DNA of 64,000 nt from Physcomitrium patens (Eukaryota; Streptophyta; Bryopsida; Funariales; Funariaceae): positions 11,938,469-12,002,468 of the forward strand of contig NC_037269.1 in NCBI RefSeq assembly GCF_000002425.4. The letters run 5' to 3'. Positions 38,669-47,953 of the stretch are shown here, in pieces. Each line of letters opens with the position of its first letter. The stretch's first letter is position 1. The notes beneath the pieces were generated by a model that was not told the origin of the DNA, made no database searches, and saw nothing but the letters and a program-made list of their open reading frames with translations. The position numbers and the translations under genes were made by a program.

Positions 38669-39199
38669 AGCTTCGAGGTCTTTGAGAAGCAATGTTGTTG
38701 TTAATCAGTACTAATGCAAGAAAATGAAGATTTGTCTTGTAACGTCTCCTATGAACTCCAACTATTGTTCACGAGGCAAGTGGTTCATCAGCCCTTGAAA
38801 CCAACGGTAGTGGCCCACTCCTTCAACTTCTAACCAAGCATGAACTTTCGTGTCCTCATTGTGAAATTGCCTTGCAAATACGCCTTCTGGCTGACCGTCG
38901 TAAGCAGGCTCGGATTCAAATACAATCACCAGTGATTGGTTACTCGGTATCCTTCGTCGTCATTGTGGTGTAGGCGGTTCTTAATCTCGGGATCGCCTTC
39001 GTGAGCTAGTCGGTTGAGATAATCTGATTGACATAGTATCTATCTCTTGGCTATCCATATCAGAAGACCAAACTATGGCTACTGAAAAAATTCTACTTTA
39101 TCTTGAAGAAAATAACTACATCAACTGCGAATTTTGGTGGTGCTCTCCTCCTTTCTTATATTCTTGGGTGAGCAAGCTTTAGAAAGAAGCTATCGTCGA

Positions 39200-39783
39200 A
39201 CCGGCTTAGGTTTATGAGGATGTTGTTGATGAAACTCCTGTACCTTTTGCGGTGCATTGGCAAGATTTTCAGCTGGCTCCTACGTTCGCTCATTAATGTC
39301 GTAGCCGTACTAATGAACAAGATACTCTAACTTGCCCCACCTTCTCCGTGAATCCAGCACCTTTTCAACCTCGTATTCCTCATGGTTCTCGATCTCAATA
39401 CTAGGTGGCGGACATTGCACTCTTCCAAGAAAAGACGACTCTCGATAAGGCTCCAACAGAGAAACATGAAAGATTGGATGTACCTTCATAGAAACCGGTA
39501 ATTCCAGACGGTACGCCACTGGATTGATTTACTTCTGGATGATAAATGGTCCCAATTTTCGATAGTCCAACTTATCATATGGTCGCTTGGTCTTAATATT
39601 CCATCGAAGAAGCCATGCTTTATCTCCAATTTTGAAAGTAGGTGCTTGATTTCGAAATCTATCTGTAGACGCCTTGTAGGATTCTTGAGCGGATTGTAAT
39701 TGAAGCTTCAACATATTTTGAAGCTCTGATAGTTGTTTCGTAAATCCTTCAGCTGTTGGATTATTATTTATTGACGGACTCAA
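39200..39783 (-). pseudogene. Element C integrase C-terminus and chromodomain
   Basis: The frame at 39529-39783 carries the integrase GPY/F-type end (KLGPFII). The frame at 39310-39519 continues with [13 protein letters not shown] and the chromodomain start [19 protein letters not shown]. At 39310-39312 a TAG replaces the Trp of the expected W-x-GY motif, after which YGYD, ERT and EPAENL complete the domain to about 39200. A chromodomain at this place defines a chromovirus; it tethers the integrase to histone-marked chromatin. Stops at 39310 and 39529 break the frame. Confidence 0.88.
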
Positions 39784-40530
39784 TAAATCAAGCTTCGGAT
39801 GATATCCATAATTGGAAAAGAATGGTGTGTATTGAGTTGATGCATAGAGGGTGTTGTTATATGCAAACTCGGCTAGTAGTAGATATGTGGTCCAATCATC
39901 TTGCTGATAGTTGATGCTGCATCGTAAGTATTGTTCTAAGACTTAGTTCACCCGTTCCATTTGGCCGTCAGTTTGAGGATGAAAAGCCGAAGAAAGCTTG
40001 ATATCCACCTTCAGTATTTCAAAGAGAGATCTCCAAAACTTTGATACAAATTGGCTTCCTCGATCTGATACGATATTATCTGGTAGTCCATGATATCAAT
40101 ACACATTATCGAGAAAGAGCCTTGCTGTGACTTCACTGGATGATGTCTTCTTGCAAGGGACAAAGTGCGCTATCTTTGTAAGCCGATCTACCATGACAAA
40201 GATGTTGTCAAATGAGTTCGATGATGGCAGGTCCATGATGAAGTCTATGGAAACTGAAGACCATGGTCGACGTGAAATCGACAATGGCTGTAGGAGTCTA
40301 TAAGGGCGATGCCAAGGATTCTTGGATCTTGAACAGATGTCGTAGGAGAGGACAAAATCTTTCACATCCTTTCACATTTGGGGCCACCAAAAATCTCGAG
40401 AAATAAGCTCTAAGGTCTTGTTGAATCCAAAATGTCCCGCAATTGGAAAATCATGGTGAGATTGAAGAACTCGGAGTCGTGCTGGTCCTTTTGAGATATA
40501 CAACCACTCCTCAAAGTATAAAAGATCTCC
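39784..40530 (-). pseudogene. Element C integrase N-terminus and core
   Basis: The zinc-binding region reads HHDFPIAGH, then SYDICSRSK where the family has CxxC; the first Cys is Tyr here, a G to A change. The core has SIDFIMDLP, DRLTKIAHFVP and VSDRGSQF (about 40065) and the Glu of a VLEQYL helix (about 39930), giving the D,D,E triad. A TGA at 40096-40098 replaces an Arg codon, and a TAA near 39943 a Gln codon. Confidence 0.85.
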
Positions 40531-41319
40531 CTCCACCTTGAACTTGTCGTCATTGGCACATTGCTTAATATCAATGGCTACTGAATTTTCAATGGTCACG
40601 GCACGTACTTGATTCAGGAAATCAGCATCAATTGGCACAATAGTAGCACAAAGCTGAAATTGCTCTAGCTTCAACAATATTATACATTTTTGATCAAACG
40701 CTGCTTCTTTAGCCTTTGGTGCAAGATACGATCTCCTCGATAAGGCATTAGATAGTCCTTGCTGCTTTCCAGGTCGATAAGTGATAACAAAATCGAACCG
40801 AGATAGCAACATACTCCACCAAGCTTGACGTCGATTTAGAACTCGAGCCGATATGAAATACTCCAAATTCTTGTAATCTGTGTATACGGTCACTGGGTGT
40901 GTAGCTCCTTCAAGAAAGTGATGTCATTCTTGGAAAGAATCCACTATAGTAAGAAGTTCCTTATCGTGGATCTCATAATTGATTTCAACAGCAGAGAACT
41001 TTCGAGAATATAATGCAACCAGATGGAGCTTCTTGTCTTCTGCCATCTGTGAAAGTACAACTCCCAAAGAAAAATTCGAAGTATTAGTTTTTAAATAAAA
41101 GGCCTTTGTAAAGTCTGGATGTACCAAGATTGGAGCCGTAGTAAATGCGGTCTTCAGGTCTTGAAACGCCTTCTCTGCTAGAGGTCCCTATTCCAGCTTA
41201 TCCTTGCATGTCAACCGAGTGAGAGGAGCAGCAACTTAAGAGTAATTCTTGATGAAGATCTGATAGAAGTTGGCAAAACCAAGAAAGCATTGTACGTCTC
41301 TAACCGTCTTTGGAACCTC
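40531..41319 (-). pseudogene. Element C RNase H region
   Basis: Frames at 40924-41127 and from 40893 downward give the connection and RNase H. Recognisable parts are LHLVALYSRKFSAVEINYEIHDKE and VTVYTDYKNLEYF, where the Asp of YTD is a catalytic-site residue. Trp codons have become stops at 40924-40926 and 41320-41322. Confidence 0.85.
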
Positions 41320-42429
41320 TCAGGACACGATTACTTCCACCTTCTTGGGGTCCATCTTCAAGCCTTTCGTAGTCGCAACGAACCCTAGAAATTCCATCTC
41401 TATTTGGTGAAATAAATAATTCTCTAACTTAGCATACAGTCCTTGCTCGCATAGTTTCTCCAAGACCAAATGAACGTGCTTTTCATGCTCTTCCTCGTTT
41501 TTGGAGAATATCAAAATATCATCCAAATAGATGACAACAAAATCGTCAAGGTGCTCTCGGAAAATATCATTCATCATATGTTGAAAGACCGCTGGAGCAT
41601 TGATAAGACCAAAGGGCATGACATTATAATCAAAATGGCCATACCTTGTATGGAACTCTGTCTTCCACTCATCTCCTTCTTTGATTCGTACGAGGTTGTA
41701 AGCTCCCCTTAGATCAATTTTTGTAAAGATCTTTGCACGTCCAAGTTGTTCTAAGAGACCAGAAATCAAGAGTAACGGATAATGATTCTTCTTTGTTACC
41801 TTGTTGAGGCCTCGATAGTCCACGCACATCCGCAACGAGCCATCTTTCTTCTTCACAAATAAGATGGGTGCTCCAACTGACGATTTTGAATGACGGATGA
41901 AGTTCTTGGCTAGATTCTTGTTGATGTACTTCCGCAACTCTGCCAACTCCATCTGCGATAGATTGTAGATTGGGCCAAAAGGCGATTGTACTCCTTCCTG
42001 CAAGTCTATGGCGCAATTAGATGGTCGGTGTTTCGGTAGCATGTCGACATTTTTCTTTTGAAACACGTCTTTAAAATCCTTATATTGCTCAGGTATACTT
42101 GCTGTCGAGATCTTCTCCCCGATAGTTGGAGCCGTCGCATAAATGATAAACGGTGTGCCTTCCTTGGACGATCTTATAAACGCTCTTGCTCCAATGAATA
42201 AAGATTTCTCTATTCGGGATTTTATACTAGGCTTGCTCTTGGGTGGTTTTGTGGGAAAGGTCATCTTTTGCAACCTCCAATCTATGGATGGATTATGCTT
42301 TTCCAACCAGGAAAGACGAAGAATAACAGGATTTGATGGAGTTCTAATAATATTGAAAATAATATGACTACTATGGCCCTTAAACATCACTTCTATAGGT
42401 TTTGATTCATGGGTGACACTACTAGACAA
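41320..42429 (-). pseudogene. Element C protease end and reverse transcriptase (open 369-codon segment)
   Basis: This is the longest surviving piece of pol. The first ~70 codons are the end of the aspartic protease (FNIIRTPSNPVILRLSWLE). The RT follows with FVKKKDGSLRMCVDYRGLNK, FTKIDLRGAYN, a PFGLINAPAVFQ segment and the intact active site YLDDILIFSKN (about 41510-41535). The frame ends at a TGA at 41320 that replaces a Trp codon. The protease active site DSGAS lies just upstream (Asp codon at 42541-42543), after a TAG that replaces a Gln codon. Confidence 0.93.
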
Positions 42430-42559
42430 TAAACGTTGCCCATTTATGACCTCAACGTGAACAGGTTTGGATTTTTGTACTAAAAGGATTTTATGACGCT
42501 TCGCAAATTCTTCGTCTAAGAAACAAGCAGATGCTCCTGAATCTAATAATGCTAAGGTT

Positions 42560-43697
42560 CTCAGTTTCTAAGGGCCAATAAGCAAAGGGATTGTAAAGCA
42601 AAGGGCAGGTTGAGTGGAAAGAAAGGAACCTGGTTGTTATTGCGATATTTCACTGTCCAATCGCACGGTTCCTATTGTGACTGGGCATCTTCGTTTTTCT
42701 GAACAAACGCGCTCCTAGTCTTGACAATACGTCGATTATGCTTCTTGGGGCAATTTCCAACTTTGTGGCCTTCTTCACCGCAATACAAGCATAGACCTTC
42801 TTCCATGCGTCGCTTTTTTTCTTCTAGAGTAAGGGATTTGACACGTACCGCATCAATTTACATGTCTTCTATCTCTGAATTTGAATTCACGCTGCTTGCG
42901 AACATAGTTGGGACGTGGCAAACCATATGTTGTCTTGAACGTTGGTCTTAGCGATATTGGAATAGGCGATTATTGCACTTCACAGCTTGGCTAATAGCTT
43001 TGTTGAGCGTTTGCAGATCAGGAAGAGTTAACAACAAATCCTTCACATCGTCCCTTAAACCCTAATAGAATTGACTCATCAACGCTTCTTCATCCCAATT
43101 GATGTCGCATGCTAATTGCCTAAAGTTCGATGCATAGACTGATGTAGAACGCATCCCTTATCGTAATGATTGAATCTTTGTTATAGCCCATCGAACCTTG
43201 TTGTGTTCACCAAATGCTTCCGCAAACGCCTCCAAAAAGGTTTCAAAGTTGTTTAGTATGGACGATCGTTTCTCAAAGAAAGGAGCAAACCATGATAGAG
43301 CTTACCATGTAAGTAAGGTTCCAATAAGCCCAACACGTGACTCCTCTGTTGAATAGTGTTCGGGTTGTAAAACTGTTATCAACCTGATTTGATTGATAAA
43401 TCCTTGAAACTTGGAATGCGTACCATCAAACTTGTCCTGAAGGCTAACTCGGGGCTCCTTATGTTATAGAACCAGTGGTGCTTGTCGAACCTGAGGTAAA
43501 GTTGCTTCTCCAAGTGCAGAAGTTTGAGGCTGGTGTAACCTAGATTATGCCATTCCAGATGCTCCATCATTATGAAGCCTTGCCACAACTCCTTCAATCT
43601 CTGCAATTCTTTGCGATAACGTAGCGAGGGCATTCATGATAGCATCCAACTTGGACTTTGAACTTTTTGTCATACTAATGTCTTGGCCTCCGGCCAT
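42560..43697 (-). pseudogene. Element C gag with CCHC zinc knuckle
   Basis: Gag starts at an ATG at 43697 (MAGGQDISMTK...), followed by a predicted coiled-coil-like heptad stretch (LATLSQRIAEIEGVVARL). Stops and shifts follow. Near the end a complete CCHC knuckle, CLYCGEEGHKVGNC, lies at about 42747-42790 (C-x2-C-x4-H-x4-C). Protease lies in a different frame from the knuckle, so either a natural shift or an indel separates gag and pol. Confidence 0.85.
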
Positions 43698-43749
43698 TCT
43701 AAGAGAAGGACAGAAATGACTCTACAAGAAGACAATATTGGTTTAGAAG

Positions 43750-43920
43750 AGGATACTCCGCAACTTGTAAAATGCCTTAAGAGCTTCAAGAAAAGGGGTA
43801 ATCCACTCTCTCCAAGAAGAATAAGACTCCAATATTGTCACAAAAGAAGTATCAGTTTAGAGGAGGGTAATCCGCAACCTCTAAAATGTTAGTACACTTC
43901 CAAGCTGAGGGGTAATCCGC
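43750..43920 (-). repeat. Leader GGATTAC repeats of element C
   Basis: The untranslated leader between the primer site and gag carries four related motifs: GCGGATTACCCC, GCGGATTACCCTCCTCT, TGGATTACCCC and GCGGAGTATCCTCTTCT, on the minus strand at about 43920-43911, 43877-43867, 43805-43795 and 43765-43750. The same motif recurs in the D leaders. Confidence 0.75.
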
Positions 43921-43964
43921 AGTCTAACGAGGAAGAAACTAGCTTTAATATCTGAGGTGAGTGA

Positions 43965-43975
43965 AGTCTCGACAA
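43965..43975 (-). promoter_or_regulatory. Self-primer binding site of element C
   Basis: On the element's sense strand TTGTCGAGACT begins two bases (GT) after the end of the 5' LTR. It is perfectly complementary over 11 nt to AGTCTCGACAA in the same LTR (plus-strand 44105-44115), 32 bp after the first T of TATATAT (44147-44141). No site matching the 3' end of a tRNA (TGG...) is present. Confidence 0.85.
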
Positions 43976-43977
43976 AC

Positions 43978-44351
43978 TGTCACGGACACAGAAATACAGG
44001 CTCGAGATCTAACAAGAAGTTCAAGAAGAACTGGCAAGAACTAGATTAATCAGATGAATACAAGAACAACACCAGAGAAGTGAGCTAGAGCTCCAAGAGA
44101 TGTGTTGTCGAGACTGAAGAACTCTTCAGCCTCGATTCCAATATATACTCTTATTTAGGAAGTTTTTCTAGCAACTTCTATCAACTAGGAAGCTTCTAGA
44201 AGGTTCTAGAAACTTGTCTCTAGAAGGTTCTAAGGACTATGTCCCTAACATCTTCTACCAACTAAGAAGCTTCTAAAAGGTTCCAGAGACTTGCTTCTAG
44301 AAGGTTCTAGAAACTTGTCTCTAGAAGGTTCTAAGGACTATATCCCTAACA
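43978..44351 (-). repeat. Element C 5' LTR with TATA box and transcript start
   Basis: 374 bp, TGTTAG...GTGACA on the sense strand. TATATAT is at 44147-44141. An inverted repeat CTGAAG/CTTCAG (44129-44124 and 44119-44114) lies between TATA and the predicted start at 44115. Confidence 0.93.
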
Positions 44352-44781
44352 TTATACTCATAAATTATATCTACTAGAATTTATGAAAATCCATTCCATA
44401 TTTCACGTGTCTCTTTTAAAACTATATAAGACAATAAATATCCTGAAAAGAAGACAAATACCATTGTCTCTTGTAGAAGTAGATAATGATCAAGAATTCA
44501 AGGTGAAAGAAGATTTAGACTCAAGGCAATGCTCACATTAGTTGGAATATTTTATTTATTGACTCAAATATAATATTAGCAAATGTAAATAGTAGCCAAC
44601 AAAAAATATTATAAATAGAGTAAAGAAGATCAAAGCTTTTCATCAACGACATCTATCAAAATGAAGATGAAGGATAGAAAATCTTTATTATAAAAGAAAC
44701 AAAATTTAAGAAAGATTGAATTCTTTTCTCTATTCTTGTTTGAAGTTTTTGTATAACTGTGGAATTTAGGAGATAGAGAAT
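44352..44781 (+). mobile_element. Element D1 continued: integrase end and chromodomain
   Basis: Sequence beyond the C insertion picks up where 38256 left off. FMKIHSIFHVSLLKLYK (about 44376-44430) is followed by a decayed chromodomain with EFKVKEDLDSR, LEYFIY and AFHQRH (about 44490-44670). Trp codons have become TAG. Interrupted at 44782 by an A-family solo LTR. Confidence 0.85.
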
Positions 44782-46945
44782 TGTGAGGCCAAATTTCACC
44801 ACTTGATGTAACCTATGCCATACAACAAGTCCAAGAGGTGGAATTGGAGAGCTCCCAATTGTATAATTGTTAGATTAATTTAAATCTTTGTATTAAAAAT
44901 TCAATTAGTTTTAGGCCTTCTAAGTAATAGTTACCAATATTAAATTAACAAGTTGAATGAAATTTACTATGCAAACATAATAAGAATAATTAACTAAGTT
45001 ATTACTATCAATTGACCATAAGAATAAAAACTTAAGTTTGAATTAAAAGCTAAATTAAAAGTTAATTTTTAAAAAGTTAAAGTTAAAAATTAAGATTAAA
45101 AGGTTAAGTTAAAATTTTAAATTAAAAAGTTAAGTAAAAAAAAATTTAAGTTAAAAGTTAAGATTAAATGTTAAGTGAAAAGTTAAAATTAAAAGTTTAG
45201 TTTAAAGTTAAAGTTAAAAGTTAAAAAGAGAATATTAAAGGTTAAAAGTTAAACTTAAAATTTATTAACCGAAAAGTGAAATGTGGAGATTACAAGTCAC
45301 TATGAAGATGATAGTAAAAATAAAGTGAGAGAATTGAAAGCAAAAGTACCTTGACAACATATAAGGATTGAAGGCAGCGATCCCCTTCTACTCCAAAATT
45401 TTCCAAAATTAGTATTCGGCTTTAATTTGAATGATTCTTAGCTTGTTGCAAGGCTAACTTGAAGATGCTTTTGATTCAACAATCCTCATTGCAATCTAAT
45501 GATCCAGTCTTGAGAATTCCTCCTTTGAAGTTGAGTGATCCAAACTGCCGCGGTGACCAACCCTCTTCACTTAGAAATTCACTAAAAATTCAGATTGTCT
45601 TCAAATTCAAAAAAACTTATGCCTTTCAGAGCTTAGCTTATAAATATTGATGCTCCCAAAATTTCAAATAAAGCCAATCATCAAGCACTGCGAAATGCCT
45701 TTCCAAACTCGATTGATTCAAATTGCAAAGGCAGTCGACTCCCTCAAACTCAAAAATTCACCAAAAATTCCTTCTTACTCCAAATCAAGCAAATCTTATC
45801 TTGTCAAAAAGCTAACAACAAAATCTACAACTATTTGGAATCTCACATTGAAAAAAAAGAAAATAAGTGACTGATTGAAGAAAATTCAAGTTCCTTGAAA
45901 CCCTTGGAGTATTTGAAGGCCGAGGAGATATCTACCTCAATGAAACATATTTTAATACTTAATGACCATCCTTCACAATGAAAAATCCATACATACACAA
46001 TCACAAGATTCACAATGAGAATTAAAATCTAGAAAAATTAAGATTAGGATTTTGGCCAAATTTTGGCATGGCTCCGCCCTTCACCCAAAAGAGGAGAGAG
46101 AGAGGGCTTGGAAAACCAAGCCTCTCTTATACAATTGAGTGGAGGCTCATAGAAGGGTGGCCACATCTTCACCCTTGATTTTTAAGATCCCTAATCTAAA
46201 TCTACGGCCATCATTCATCTAAGAACCAATCTCGTTACCAAGACTGATGGCTCTTGTAAGTGATCAAGAAAGCATTTTTTTGTAAATCTAACTTCACTAT
46301 TGTATTCAAAACACCCTTTTAAGCTAAGATCAACTACTCACATGCCTCAATCCATGCTCAGTTATAATTTTCATGGAAGTTTTTACTTACAAGGATCTTG
46401 GCAATTTTTGTGGAATTCTTCAAAATAAGAATTTTATTGCTTCTCTTGTATTTTGAAAGAGAGGTTGTTGATCTTATTTTCTTCACTCCACAAGGTAAAT
46501 CCAGTGCCACCATTGCATTAAAGAGACTTCCATTAAGTAGAAGAACCACCATACTGCTTGAATTTGTCGAATTTGGAGGAAAATCCAAAATTATCATTGC
46601 TAACTTCCCTAAATCTTTTAGAGAATTATAATTCCAACTCCTAAATCATGTGAATGATTATAGATGCACTCATAGGCTTTTTGTCAATTCTTATAGTAAT
46701 GACTAACAACCTCTAAATTATTAAACTAGTTAAATTGCTATTCTAATTTTTTAATTCTTATCACTTTAGTCCTAATTAACCTAATTCAAGGAATTAGGCT
46801 ATAATTTATATCATCAAGGGTTGTAATCCTAAAAATTCTATAAAACTAAATTCCACTTATATAAATCCTAATCTAACATGTTTAATTATCATAAAATAGA
46901 AAAATAACAAAAATTTAAATTTTAGAGTATAATTAAGAGCTCACA
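44782..46945 (+). mobile_element. Solo LTR, family A (copy 3), TSD AGAAT/AGAAC
   Basis: 2164 bp, TGTGAGGCC...GAGCTCACA. Flanks AGAAT (44777-44781) and AGAAC (46946-46950) match but for a C/T transition. Element D2 keeps the uninterrupted site at about 54275-54295, which confirms both borders. No pol coding is present. Strand is nominal. Confidence 0.88.
46398..46631 (+). other. Conserved 77-codon frame within the family A LTR
   Basis: Equivalent to the frame at 18715-18930 in the inverted copy. Both keep FFTP, RRxTxLLEFVEFGG and KIIIA. No known domain is recognised, and it may not be translated. Confidence 0.35.
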
Positions 46946-47404
46946 AGAACCAACAGCCAGTAAATTCAAATCAAGATCCATTATTTGCTAACTTACTCGA
47001 TGAGAAATTATAATTATCATAGCCTTAAGATGACGTAATAGAGATGAAGACCTTCAAGAATAACATATTCTTCTTTAAATAGAGGGTGAAATATAATGCA
47101 TTTGGTATCAGGATCTAAAAAGAGATTCTTGATATTTGGTGATTTTATTGGAGGTAGGAACAATCCTTGATTGTATTACAAATGTTTTATTTCAAAGAAG
47201 TTATGAAGATTTTAACAATGATTAAATAATAAGGTGATCTTTTTATCTTGGAATGGGATATTATTGATGGTTTAGAAGACCTATCAACTATCTTCAAAGT
47301 GAACAAAGATCAAAATACGTAGAAAATACAATTTGTTGCATCTTAGACTTCTTCAATATGTGATCACCACTCCTTGTGGAACTTGTTTCTAGAAGAAGGA
47401 ATAA
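46946..47404 (+). mobile_element. Element D1 3' untranslated region and polypurine tract
   Basis: It is collinear with 54290-54748 of D2 throughout. It ends in a purine-rich AGAAGAAGGAATAA directly before the LTR at 47405. Confidence 0.8.
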
Positions 47405-47953
47405 TGTCATAGATATATATCTATTATAATTATTATCTAGGTAATATAAATAAATAGAAGTAGATAAAAATAGATTAATTTTATAATACCTTCTAGAGAA
47501 GCTTTGTAGAAGCTTTTTATATGTTATTTTGACTTTATATCAATTTGTAGTTGATTGATAGGTTAAAAACTTGGTTAACAAGCTAACCATATGTTGTTTA
47601 TGTTGATAGCTTGTGGAATAAGCTAACTATATGGTGTTCATATAAAAAACTTGTCTTGTAAGTTAAGATAAATGTCATGCAAAGTCAATACATTTTTAGA
47701 GGTCCTGTAGAATATTGCCACATACATTGTAAGTAGATAATATATATAGAGGCAAGAGTGAAGCCTTATTCACTCTTGTCAACTCATTTCTTGTTTCTAA
47801 TCTAGTTTCAAGAGTCTCTAATTTTTCTTATTTATTGGCAATAGCCATTTCAATTTTTTTTAATATATATATTTTTCTATTTTTATTTTATCATATTTCT
47901 TTGAGAGAGTCTTACTTTTTTTATTTTTTTTTATCGAGTTCTTTTCCTTAACA
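47405..47953 (+). mobile_element. LTR 3 of the D chain, shared by D1 and D2
   Basis: 549 bp, TGTCATAGATAT...CCTTAACA. It closes D1 on its left (polypurine tract adjacent) and opens D2 on its right. Primer 11-mer ACTCTTGTCAA is at 47772-47782. The primer-binding site and leader to its right are deleted, so gag-like sequence begins at once. Confidence 0.85.

Larger units (their letters stand above)
38257..44351 (-). mobile_element. Element C: near-complete chromovirus, nested in D1, TSD TTATA
   Basis: The element is 6095 bp, bounded by two LTRs with TG...CA ends and by a perfect 5-bp duplication TTATA (38252-38256 and 44352-44356). It reads on the minus strand: 5' LTR, self-primer site, leader with GGATTAC repeats, gag with CCHC knuckle, protease, RT, RNase H, integrase, chromodomain, polypurine tract, 3' LTR. 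Coding GC is far higher than in the D copies, so it is the youngest element here. It is nevertheless inactive. At least nine premature stops interrupt gag-pol, and all those examined are TGG, CAA, CAG or CGA codons changed by G:C to A:T. Its integrase and chromodomain resemble the fungal/vertebrate-type chromoviruses in wording more than the common angiosperm clades; this is recollection, not an alignment. Confidence 0.95.

Noticed and set aside
44782-46945. Family A as a DNA transposon with GTGAGCTC terminal inverted repeats
   Set aside because: The ends read TG...CA, the target duplication is 5 bp, and the empty site in D2 agrees with a solo LTR. The short inverted repeat is normal at LTR ends.
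47103-47112. TGGTATCA-like tRNA-Met primer site in D1 (also at about 54445-54453 in D2)
   Set aside because: Both lie about 300 bp before the 3' LTR and not just after a 5' LTR, so they cannot prime minus-strand synthesis of these elements. They are conserved only because the whole 3' region is.
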